DNA of 19,240 nt from Clostridiales bacterium UBA6363. Lineage in GTDB: Bacteria > Bacillota > Clostridia > UBA1381. The stretch spans positions 484-19,723 of the forward strand of contig DJRJ01000084.1 in NCBI GenBank assembly GCA_002438865.1, read 5' to 3'. Under the pieces are notes generated by a model. The model worked only from the letters and a program-made list of their open reading frames with translations, searched no databases and was not told where the DNA came from. Position 1 is the first letter of the stretch, and the number at the start of each line of letters is the position of its first letter. Shown piece by piece: positions 1 through 6,275 of this stretch. The translations under genes were made by a program, and so were the position numbers.

Positions 1-1129
1 CCAGTCTGCCGTTTTCTATCAATTTCGGCACGATTTCTTCCGCTGAAGATGCGTAAAATTCCGCATTGTCTATACCGTTTGACTGTGCATTTTTTCTTGC
101 GTCCTCTATGGCTTTTTCCACTATTTCAACACCGATTACCGATTTTGCGCATTTTGCGGCACACAGCGAAATAGTCCCTATACCGCAATAAATATCCATC
201 ACGTTTTCATTTCCGCTCAAATCCGCAAACTCAAGCGCTTTTGCATACAGCTTTTCCGTCATATCATGGTTTATCTGAAAAAAGCTGTGCGGCGATATTT
301 CAAAGTCCAATCCCAACAAATTATCTTTTATTGTATCGCTGCCCCACACGGTTACATTTTTATCTCCCATGACAAGATTTGTCCGCTTTTTGTTAATATT
401 CACAATAATACTCGCTATATCCGGACAAGCTGTACGAAGCTTTTTTATCAATTTCTCTCTGTTGGGAAGATTATCACCGTTTACGGAAATAACGGTCATA
501 ACACTGCCGTACTTTGCGGAAACACGTGTAAACACTCTCCTGACAAGTCCCGTATGCGTTTTTTCGTCATACGGACTCACATTATTCTCCTGCATATATT
601 CCTTAACCGCACGTATGACCGCACCGTTAAAGTCACCGCCCGCAACACAGCCATCAAGCGGCATTATATCGTGCGAGCGTTGTGCATAAAATCCGCACAC
701 GATCTCCCCGTTCTTGTCTTTGCCTATCGGGAATATCATCTTATTCCTATAGCGGTACGGCTTGTCCGCACCGACCATATCAGACACGAAAAAATCCTCA
801 AATCCGCCTATGCGGCGCATAGCATTTTCTATTATACCACGCTTTATTTCTGTCTGATAAGCATAATCAATATGCATAAGCTGACAGCCTCCGCAGCGGC
901 GGTATGCACCGCATACCGGCTCCGTCCGATACGGCGACGGCTCAATAATTTCCATACGCTTGCCATAGCCAAAGCCTGTGCGTGTTTTTACAACAAGCAC
1001 ACGTATCTTGTCGCCCGTCACCGTCTGCGGTACAAACAGAGTATATCCGTCTATTCGGCATATTCCGTTTCCGTCCGATGACACTCCCGTTACAATTGCT
1101 GTATATTCTTTATTTTTTTCAGGTATCAT
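1..1129 (-). CDS. rlmD: RlmD/TrmA-family RNA (uracil-5)-methyltransferase, 3' end outside window
   Basis: The gene encodes a SAM-dependent enzyme that methylates C5 of a uracil, most likely in 23S rRNA (RlmD/RlmCD type). 376 codons are visible and the C-terminus, which should carry the catalytic Cys, lies outside the window. The translation shows an N-terminal TRAM-like beta domain (about residues 5-65), four Cys placed as in the family's 4Fe-4S site (C73, C79, C82 in VCGAYRRCGGCQ, and C161), the FFQIN segment and the SAM motif DIYCGIGTISLCAA. The start is the ATG at 1129, preceded by AAGGGAAAG. The gene follows jag but is separated from it by a terminator, so it may have its own weak promoter. 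The exact target uracil (747, 1939 or both) cannot be told from sequence. Confidence 0.9.
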   Translation of the reverse strand, partial: MIPEKNKEYTAIVTGVSSDGNGICRIDGYTLFVPQTVTGDKIRVLVVKTRTGFGYGKRMEIIEPSPYRTEPVCGAYRRCGGCQLMHIDYAYQTEIKRGIIENAMRRIGGFEDFFVSDMVGADKPYRYRNKMIFPIGKDKNGEIVCGFYAQRSHDIMPLDGCVAGGDFNGAVIRAVKEYMQENNVSPYDEKTHTGLVRRVFTRVSAKYGSVMTVISVNGDNLPNREKLIKKLRTACPDIASIIVNINKKRTNLVMGDKNVTVWGSDTIKDNLLGLDFEISPHSFFQINHDMTEKLYAKALEFADLSGNENVMDIYCGIGTISLCAAKCAKSVIGVEIVEKAIEDARKNAQSNGIDNAEFYASSAEEIVPKLIENGRL

Positions 1130-1144
1130 AGTTTCTTTCCCTTA

Positions 1145-1173
1145 AACAAAGTACCTCCCTTTCGGGAGGTACC
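1145..1173 (-). terminator. Intrinsic terminator after jag
   Basis: A 9-bp perfect stem (1151-1159 with 1164-1172) closes a GAAA tetraloop on the minus strand and is followed by TTTGTTT. It lies directly after the jag stop codon and ends the rpmH-rnpA-yidD-yidC-jag transcript. The ribosome binding site of the methyltransferase gene starts right after the T-rich tract. Confidence 0.85.
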
Positions 1174-1179
1174 GCATTT

Positions 1180-2043
1180 TTAATGATCTGTGTTATGAGC
1201 CGCCAAATAATCCTCAAAATTCTTATATTCGGCTTTATGCTGTGTCGGCTTGAAGTCAGCTTTATATGTCGTTGCATATCCTGTTGTATCCTCAATATCC
1301 TCCTCAGCCGCCACTGCTGCCGGCTTTTCCTTCTTATAGTCGCTGTGACGCTTTTTATAAGACGGTCTGGGATTTTTCGGAGCTATTATAACTTTTCTGT
1401 ACGGCTCGGAGCCTACCGAAAACGTTGTAACGGCTTCATTACCTTGCAGACTTGAATGAATAATACGTCTTTCATACGGATTCATCGGCTCTAAGGTAAA
1501 CTTTCTTCCCGAACGTGCCACCTTATCAGCCAGACGCTTTGCCAAAGCAACGAGCGCTTCACTGCGCTTTTCTCTGTAATTTTCCGTATCAACAGATACT
1601 CTTATATGGTCTTCCGTGTTCTTATTCACAACAAGCGAAGTAAGATACTGCAGGCTGTCAAGAGTATCTCCCCTCTTGCCTATAACAATACCCATATTGT
1701 CACCCGAAAGATTGATGGACATAGTATTGTCTTTTCCCTCTTTGACATCAATATTAACGTCAAGATTCATTGCTTTGAATATACCGTCCAAAAACTCTTC
1801 GGCAACTTTAACAGGGTCTGCGCCGCTCTTTTTAACTGCCGGAGCAGCTTTCTTTACCTCCGGTACCGGAGCTTTCTTTTCCTCTTTCAAAGTAACACGC
1901 ACACATGCGTCTTTAGATCCTATTCCCAGAAAGCCCTTTGAGCCTTCTTCCAAAACTTCCACATCAACTTCGTCAATTGTTACGCCGAGTTCGCTTAATG
2001 CGGCTGCTACCGCTTCATCTACGTTTTTTGCTGTTTTTTCCAT
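1180..2043 (-). CDS. jag: Jag/KhpB (EloR) RNA-binding protein
   Basis: A 287-aa cytoplasmic RNA-binding protein of the Jag/KhpB/EloR family, linked in Gram-positives to cell elongation and RNA regulation, usually with partner KhpA. An N-terminal Jag_N domain (residues 1-52, with KGFLGIGSK) is followed by a Lys/Ala/Pro-rich linker (53-75), a KH domain (about 78-152, GIVIGKRGDTLDSLQ) and an R3H domain (about 155-222, with the R-x3-H signature ERRIIH at 191-196). A charged C-terminal tail of about 65 residues is unassigned. An upstream in-frame start at 2085 exists, but the ATG at 2043 has GGAAAGGAAG seven bases upstream and gives the normal family N-terminus. This start lies inside the end of yidC (29-bp overlap), which suggests translational coupling. 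Confidence 0.95.
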   Translation of the reverse strand: MEKTAKNVDEAVAAALSELGVTIDEVDVEVLEEGSKGFLGIGSKDACVRVTLKEEKKAPVPEVKKAAPAVKKSGADPVKVAEEFLDGIFKAMNLDVNIDVKEGKDNTMSINLSGDNMGIVIGKRGDTLDSLQYLTSLVVNKNTEDHIRVSVDTENYREKRSEALVALAKRLADKVARSGRKFTLEPMNPYERRIIHSSLQGNEAVTTFSVGSEPYRKVIIAPKNPRPSYKKRHSDYKKEKPAAVAAEEDIEDTTGYATTYKADFKPTQHKAEYKNFEDYLAAHNTDH

Positions 2044-2971
2044 GAATTTGCTTCCTTTCCGGAACTTTGACGACGATTTCGTCACCTTTTTTGTCCAAAT
2101 AATAGTTAAGTAAAAGCTGCTGCAATATCTGCATAACCGAGCTGATTATCCAGTATATGCCGAGTCCTGCCGGTAATGTGAGCGTGAAAAATCCTGTCAT
2201 AACGGGCATCATAAGACTCATGGATTTTGACATCTGATTTGCCGTTTCGTTTTCCGAATTGTTCTGTCCGCTCTGCGCCATCGTTATTTTGTTTGTAACA
2301 ACAGCCGCTATAACTGCAAGTATCGGAATGAGAAGAAGCAATATTATGCTCCAGTCAAAGTTTCCGCTTGTGATATACCCTATTGCCTTTGTCGGCACAT
2401 TTGACAGGTCAAGTCCGCAGAAATTGAAATTAATCGCCCACGGATCAGCCGCACCGTGAAGCTTCTGCGCCCACTGCGAAACCTGAATCTGCGAATTTTT
2501 CAATATTAAATCGTTTGCCGTCGAAGCAAGATTTCCTATATTTTCGCCTGCCGCAATTATGGCATCTTTAAGTTCGCCCACACGGCTTATTGCGTCCGCA
2601 CTTGTAACGTCTACACCCAAAAGATACTTAAGCGGTGCATAGATTACTCTGTACAAGCCGAAAAGTATCGGCAGCTGAATGAGCATCGGCAGACATCCGC
2701 CCGTCATTGACACGCCGTTTTCCTTGTACAGTTTCATTGTTTCCTGCTGCAGTTTTTCCTTGTCGTTTGCGTATTTCTTCTGCACTTCTGCAAGAAGCGG
2801 CTGGATTTTCTGCTGTTTTTTCATTGCTTTTTGCGATTTTATATTAAGCGGCAAAAGCACCAGCTTAAACAAAACCGTAAAAATTATGATTGAAAGACCG
2901 TAATTTGAAACGAGATGGTAAATCTGTTCAATGATCCAGCCCATCGGTCTTGTAATACAAAATTCAAACAT
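2015..2971 (-). CDS. yidC: YidC/Oxa1 membrane protein insertase
   Basis: A 318-aa inner-membrane insertase that inserts and folds membrane proteins alone or with SecYEG. It is the short Gram-positive form: no large periplasmic domain and no clear lipobox near the N-terminus. A first membrane segment (about 25-42) holds a Lys (K36) where the family has its conserved positive charge in the hydrophilic groove. It is followed by a basic amphipathic hairpin (43-85), membrane segments around 92-112 (GGCLPMLIQLPILFGLY), 208-230 and 255-290, and a very basic tail ending NSKKRR that could contact the ribosome. The ATG at 2971 has GAGAGGA 11 bases upstream. The gene lies 42 bp after yidD and overlaps jag. 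Confidence 0.97.
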   Translation of the reverse strand: MFEFCITRPMGWIIEQIYHLVSNYGLSIIIFTVLFKLVLLPLNIKSQKAMKKQQKIQPLLAEVQKKYANDKEKLQQETMKLYKENGVSMTGGCLPMLIQLPILFGLYRVIYAPLKYLLGVDVTSADAISRVGELKDAIIAAGENIGNLASTANDLILKNSQIQVSQWAQKLHGAADPWAINFNFCGLDLSNVPTKAIGYITSGNFDWSIILLLLIPILAVIAAVVTNKITMAQSGQNNSENETANQMSKSMSLMMPVMTGFFTLTLPAGLGIYWIISSVMQILQQLLLNYYLDKKGDEIVVKVPERKQIHGKNSKKRR

Positions 2972-3013
2972 TCCTGTGTTTTCCTCTCTGCTGCCTACCG
3001 TGAAATATGCGGC

Positions 3014-3226
3014 TTACGGCACGGGATCATATCCGCCTTTATGCAGCGGATGGCACTTAAGCAAACGCTTTACTGCCAAAAAACCGCCTTTAACCGCTCC
3101 GTATTTCTCCACAGCTTCACGTGCGTACTGTGAACAGGTCGGGACAAAACGGCAGCACGCCCCGCCCTTATACGGCGAAATATGGTGTCTGTAAATATCA
3201 ATTAAAAATATAATTACCTTTTTCAC
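3014..3226 (-). CDS. yidD: Membrane protein insertion efficiency factor YidD
   Basis: A 70-aa YidD family protein, thought to help YidC-mediated membrane insertion at the inner face of the membrane. It has an N-terminal amphipathic/hydrophobic stretch ([18 protein letters not shown]), the conserved Cys-rich core [12 protein letters not shown] and a C-terminal [13 protein letters not shown]. The start is a GTG at 3226 whose bases overlap the rnpA stop in a 4-base GTGA overlap, so the two are translationally coupled. The length is normal for the family. Confidence 0.95.
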   Translation of the reverse strand: MKKVIIFLIDIYRHHISPYKGGACCRFVPTCSQYAREAVEKYGAVKGGFLAVKRLLKCHPLHKGGYDPVP

Positions 3227-3558
3227 TGTTCAATCAGTCCAAGCTTTTTCATTGCGTATTCCATGTCCTTCATAATCTGCCCCTGCGATTTGCCTATTGC
3301 CCGTTTTCTCGACACAATAACAAGATCGTATCCTTTTGCCATCTTTCCGTCAAGCTGACGGTAGCTCTCACGCATAAGGCGCTTCAAGCGATTGCGGACA
3401 ACGGCTTTTCCGAGTGATTTTGAAGCTGTAAGCCCCGTGCGGTTTACGCCCAAACGGTTTTTGGACGCATATATCACGATATATCCGCCGGCAAAGCTTT
3501 TTCCCTTCGCATAAAGCCTTCTGAAGTCATTGTTACGTTTTAAACTTATAGTTTTCAT
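3223..3558 (-). CDS. rnpA: Ribonuclease P protein component
   Basis: A 111-aa protein subunit of RNase P, which binds the catalytic RNA and the 5' leader of precursor tRNAs. The core signature [15 protein letters not shown] (the RNR motif) is present after the typical N-terminal [10 protein letters not shown] segment, followed by the beta strand [11 protein letters not shown]. The ATG at 3558 is preceded by TAAGGTG. A terminator-like hairpin lies between rpmH and this gene, so the two are probably expressed at different levels. The gene overlaps yidD by 4 bases. Confidence 0.97.
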   Translation of the reverse strand: MKTISLKRNNDFRRLYAKGKSFAGGYIVIYASKNRLGVNRTGLTASKSLGKAVVRNRLKRLMRESYRQLDGKMAKGYDLVIVSRKRAIGKSQGQIMKDMEYAMKKLGLIEQ

Positions 3559-3573
3559 AACACCTTAAATATC

Positions 3574-3613
3574 AAAAAAGGCAAAAAGCACCGTTCGTTC
3601 CGGACTTCTTGCC
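3574..3613 (-). terminator. Partial terminator/attenuator between rpmH and rnpA
   Basis: On the minus strand GGCAAGAAG (3605-3613) pairs with CTTTTTGCC (3580-3588) with one G-U pair. The stem continues through CCG/CGG across a small mismatch to a 7-base loop, and six T follow (3574-3579). It stands 12 bases after the rpmH stop. No promoter was seen before rnpA, so the rest of the operon must rely on read-through. Confidence 0.7.
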
Positions 3614-3625
3614 TATCTTCATTTT

Positions 3626-3760
3626 TTATGCAGTCAAAGACTTTCTGCCTTTTCTCCTTCTCATTGCTAAAATCTTTCTGCCTGAGCGAGTTGACATTCT
3701 TTTTCTGAAACCGTGTTCCTTTGATCTCTGACGCTTTTTCGGCTGAAATGTCATTTTCAT
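3626..3760 (-). CDS. rpmH: 50S ribosomal protein L34
   Basis: A 44-aa very basic protein, L34 of the large ribosomal subunit. The translation begins [20 protein letters not shown] and continues with the family hallmark [21 protein letters not shown] before the stop at 3626-3628. Length and sequence fit L34 exactly. GGGAGGTG lies seven bases before the ATG at 3760. It is the first gene of the operon, about 70 bases behind a consensus promoter. A longer overlapping reading frame in another phase (3555-3770) is only its shadow. Confidence 0.98.
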   Translation of the reverse strand: MKMTFQPKKRQRSKEHGFRKRMSTRSGRKILAMRRRKGRKSLTA

Positions 3761-3834
3761 ATGTGCGCACCTCCCTGTATTATATGATTCCGATTAATCA
3801 TCTTTATTCCAATTTAAAATTAGACACCTCAACT

Positions 3835-3863
3835 ATTATACCGATTTTTTGCCTGCTTGTCAA
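3835..3863 (-). promoter_or_regulatory. Promoter of the rpmH operon
   Basis: On the minus strand TTGACA (3858-3863) and TATAAT (3835-3840) are separated by exactly 17 bases: a full consensus sigma-A promoter, as expected for a ribosomal protein gene. The transcript would start near 3828, giving a leader of about 70 bases. Confidence 0.9.
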
Positions 3864-3894
3864 GACTTTTTGCGAATTTTTACAATTTATTTTT

Positions 3895-3923
3895 TTGACA
3901 TATGCGTCTTTATGTGGTACAAT
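3895..3923 (+). promoter_or_regulatory. Promoter of queH
   Basis: TTGACA (3895-3900), a 17-base spacer and TACAAT (3918-3923). It is back to back with the rpmH promoter: the two -35 elements are 31 bases apart, so both lie in one AT-rich control region. Confidence 0.88.
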
Positions 3924-3942
3924 CATTTGGGGTGATGTTACA

Positions 3943-4563
3943 ATGAAAAAAAATTATCAGTTAATTTTGGATGCGGAGCTTGAAAAAACAGCCGCCTTAA
4001 GCAAGAAACCGTCGCTTTTACTGCACGCCTGCTGTGCGCCGTGTTCAAGCTATGTTCTGGAATATCTCAACAAATATTTTGATATAACCGTATTTTTCTA
4101 CAATCCCAACATTTCCCCGAAAGAGGAATACGAATTCCGAAAATCCGAAATTATGCGGCTTATTTCGGAAATTCCGCATATCGGGGATATAAAATTTCTT
4201 TCGGGTGAATACTGTCCCGAAAAATTCTTTGATATGGCAAAAGGTATGGAAAATTTGCCCGAAGGCGGCGAGCGCTGTTTCAAATGCTACAGAATGAGGC
4301 TTGACCGATGCGCCGAGGAGGCGAAAAACGGCGGTTTTGATTACTTTACCACAACGCTATCCATAAGTCCGCACAAGAATGCGCAGAAGCTTAACGAGAT
4401 AGGTGCGGAGTTAAGTGATAAATACGGCGTAAAATATTTGTTTTCGGATTTTAAAAAGAAAAACGGCTATAAACGCTCGTGCGAATTATCACAGGAATAT
4501 AATTTGTACCGACAAAATTACTGCGGCTGTATATTTTCAAAAAAAGCCGCTGAAAACAGGTGA
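3943..4563 (+). CDS. queH: Epoxyqueuosine reductase QueH
   Basis: A 206-aa member of the DUF208/QueH family, the non-B12 enzyme that reduces epoxyqueuosine to queuosine in tRNA anticodons (the last step of queuosine synthesis). The family's metal-binding Cys are all present: HACCAPC (C30, C31, C34), CFKC (C112, C115) and YCGC near the C-terminus (C194, C196). The frame is open back to 3721, but the ATG at 3943 follows GGGGTGA and lies 20 bases after the promoter -10, so only this start fits. The gene has its own promoter and terminator, and no other queuosine gene is nearby. It occupies the place where dnaA often stands relative to rpmH. Confidence 0.95.
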   Translation: MKKNYQLILDAELEKTAALSKKPSLLLHACCAPCSSYVLEYLNKYFDITVFFYNPNISPKEEYEFRKSEIMRLISEIPHIGDIKFLSGEYCPEKFFDMAKGMENLPEGGERCFKCYRMRLDRCAEEAKNGGFDYFTTTLSISPHKNAQKLNEIGAELSDKYGVKYLFSDFKKKNGYKRSCELSQEYNLYRQNYCGCIFSKKAAENR

Positions 4564-4565
4564 TT

Positions 4566-4609
4566 AAAAAAAATTATCGGATACACATCAGTGTATCCGA
4601 TAATTTTTT
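4566..4609. terminator. Two-way terminator between queH and tRNA-Leu
   Basis: A 19-bp perfect inverted repeat (4568-4586 with 4591-4609) around an ATCA loop. Six T follow the GC part of the stem on the plus strand (ends queH) and eight T on the minus strand (ends tRNA-Leu). The last T, 4609, is also the complement of the final A of the tRNA CCA end, so the stem base touches the mature tRNA 3' end. Confidence 0.88.
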
Positions 4610-4695
4610 GGTGCCGCCGGACGGGGTCGAACCGTCACGGTATCACTACCACCGGATTTTGAGTCCGGCGCGTCTGCCAATTCCACCACGGCGGC
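4609..4695 (-). tRNA. tRNA-Leu (anticodon CAA)
   Basis: An 87-base class II tRNA including an encoded CCA. Acceptor arms GCCGCCG (5') and CGGCGGC pair fully, the discriminator is A, the anticodon stem CCGGA/TCCGG holds loop CTCAAAA with anticodon CAA, a long variable arm follows and the T arm contains GGTTCGACCC. It would read UUG leucine codons. The promoter TTGACT-17-TATTAT lies just upstream. Confidence 0.96.
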
Positions 4696-4708
4696 ATACA
4701 GCTTAATT

Positions 4709-4737
4709 ATAATATCACACTTTTTCCTTAAAGTCAA
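4709..4737 (-). promoter_or_regulatory. Promoter of tRNA-Leu
   Basis: On the minus strand TTGACT (4732-4737), 17 bases, TATTAT (4709-4714). The start point would be near 4702, only a few bases before the mature tRNA 5' end. The -35 is one arm of the 41-bp palindrome at 4728-4768. Confidence 0.8.
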
Positions 4738-4768
4738 GAAAAATATAATATATTTTTCTTGACTTTAA
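4728..4768. repeat. 41-bp perfect palindrome with outward -35 elements
   Basis: Arms 4728-4747 and 4749-4768 are exact reverse complements over 20 bp around the single base 4748. Each arm holds TTGACT pointing outward. The left one is the tRNA-Leu -35; the right one (4759-4764) has GATAAT 16 bases further (4781-4786), a weaker possible promoter towards the downstream gene. Confidence 0.85.
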
Positions 4769-4912
4769 ATATAACGATATGATAATTCGGGCTTAGATAT
4801 GCAAAATGGGCGGAAGTTAATGTGCAGCTGCCGACAAGTTGTAATGCCTGAATTTACTTTTACATCTCCATAACTGTAAATTCCCTGTTACACAACGTTA
4901 ATACCTGTAGAG
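4769..4912. other. Intergenic stretch without recognised gene
   Basis: Between the palindrome and the promoter at 4913 I see no open frame with a ribosome binding site. The only structure is a loose inverted repeat AATTTAC/GTAAATT (about 4851-4882). It would be the leader of any transcript started at the weak outward promoter of the palindrome. Confidence 0.4.
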
Positions 4913-4941
4913 TTGATTTGTTACATTAGATATTATATAAT
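4913..4941 (+). promoter_or_regulatory. Promoter of the secreted/anchored protein gene
   Basis: TTGATT (4913-4918), a 17-base spacer and TATAAT (4936-4941), 35 bases ahead of the TTG start codon at 4976. Confidence 0.8.
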
Positions 4942-4975
4942 TGTATTATGTAAACGTGTACGGTGGTGGTGAAGC

Positions 4976-6187
4976 TTGAAAAACAGAATATTGAAATTCC
5001 TGTACCTTATGTGTGCGGTGAGTATTATTATGTCGGCTTCCTCCGCATCGGCAGTTACGCCCGAAACGGACGGCGGAAAAATGTCCTCCGTTTACGGATA
5101 TGTTCTGGACGATTATATCCGCACATACGGCGTTATAAGCGATGAACACCCCGACGGCTCGCTTGAGAGCGGCGGCACAACGGGCGTTGTTTACGGCGAC
5201 ACTGTTATGCTTGATCCCGATCTTCCTCCGTATCTTATCATATACGTTACCGAGGACAAGTACAAAACAGCCTCGTGCCACATATGGAAATACAACGATA
5301 TTTCAAAAAAAGCGGAGCGAATAGCCGTTATTGAGAAGGATTATGACGATATTATCGACAAGAACGGCGAGTTTGCACTCGGCTGGACAGATGAAAAGAA
5401 GTATATAATCTACAAGGAATATCAAAACAACATTCTCTGTAACTCCGAATATTACACCGCAGTCGGAAATGACGCTTTTGAATACGTGAACAAACCGGGC
5501 TATGTAAACGAATCCGGCATAATGGACTTTAACAGGTATTATTTTCACAGCGGAATAAACGTCTCCGAATACAACAAGGCGCTGACGGATTTTTACGACA
5601 CCTTGAAAAATGATGCCGCAGACAGCATAAAGCTTGAAAACTTTGCCGACCGTCTTGAAAAAAGCGATGAGGAGGCTCTTGAAAAAACAGCCTCAAAGGT
5701 TATAGGCTTCAAGAGTTTTGACATAAACGATTACGCTTCGGCGGCGGAATACGAAAAAGCGCTCGCCTATCCCGAAACGAACGACAGGTTTTATCTCATA
5801 ACGCACCTGTACGATCTCGGCGCCCGCATATATTATATGCGTTTTTCAACCGACCGTTCGTATTACAATTACGCATTGTTAAGAAAAACGGACGCCGTAA
5901 GCGACGGATACCAGATATTAAAGGTCAGAACTGACTGCATACCGCTGTCCGCCTCGGAGCTTGACGAAATACGTGACAAGTGTCTTAAAAACAATTTACT
6001 GTACAAGAAATCAAAAACAGCATTAAAAGCAGGCAAATCTGCGGAGCAAAAGCCGCAGAAAGGGCCGAAAATAAAAATCGAAAAGAAGTTTGACAAGCGT
6101 CTGCGGCTGCCCGTGGCTTGCATAGGCGGTGCAATTGTGCTTTCGCTTTTGACTTTCTTATGGATTAAGTTGTTTAATGATGATTAA
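4976..6187 (+). CDS. Unrecognised exported protein with C-terminal membrane anchor
   Basis: A 403-aa protein I do not recognise. Residues 1-26 form a signal peptide (basic MKNR, hydrophobic core, likely cut after ASA at 24-26). A Tyr/Asp/Lys-rich region of about 345 residues follows, then a basic linker (about 350-376, rich in Lys and Pro/Gln) and a single hydrophobic segment (about 378-399) ending in LFNDD. The predicted topology is therefore an outside domain held by one C-terminal helix. The start is a TTG at 4976 behind GGTGGTGG; the first in-frame ATG (residue 12) would remove the basic N-terminus of the signal. No catalytic motif is evident. The gene is monocistronic, with its own promoter and terminator. 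Only a few Cys occur, without a clear pattern. Confidence 0.85.
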   Translation: MKNRILKFLYLMCAVSIIMSASSASAVTPETDGGKMSSVYGYVLDDYIRTYGVISDEHPDGSLESGGTTGVVYGDTVMLDPDLPPYLIIYVTEDKYKTASCHIWKYNDISKKAERIAVIEKDYDDIIDKNGEFALGWTDEKKYIIYKEYQNNILCNSEYYTAVGNDAFEYVNKPGYVNESGIMDFNRYYFHSGINVSEYNKALTDFYDTLKNDAADSIKLENFADRLEKSDEEALEKTASKVIGFKSFDINDYASAAEYEKALAYPETNDRFYLITHLYDLGARIYYMRFSTDRSYYNYALLRKTDAVSDGYQILKVRTDCIPLSASELDEIRDKCLKNNLLYKKSKTALKAGKSAEQKPQKGPKIKIEKKFDKRLRLPVACIGGAIVLSLLTFLWIKLFNDD

Positions 6188-6200
6188 AAATGCCTCTTTG

Positions 6201-6255
6201 AAAAACTCCTCACCAATCGGATATTTTCAGTCCGATTGGTGAGGAGATATTTTTT
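6201..6255. terminator. Two-way terminator between the membrane-protein gene and gltD
   Basis: A 16-bp perfect stem (6206-6221 with 6231-6246) with a 9-base loop. T-rich ATATTTTTT follows on the plus strand and TTTTT on the minus strand, so it ends both convergent transcripts, including the long glnA-to-gltD operon. Confidence 0.9.
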
Positions 6256-6275
6256 ATTTACGACAAACTTACCGC

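Noticed and set aside
266-1081. 271-codon open frame on the plus strand
   Set aside because: It is antisense to the methyltransferase gene, whose minus-strand translation carries all family motifs. The plus frame has no ribosome binding site and no recognisable domain.
3555-3770. 71-codon open frame on the minus strand
   Set aside because: It runs through rpmH in another phase. The 44-codon frame 3626-3760 is an exact L34 protein with promoter and ribosome binding site.
3781-3942. Replication origin between rpmH and queH
   Set aside because: No DnaA-box-like repeats are visible; the AT-rich sequence is explained by two back-to-back promoters.
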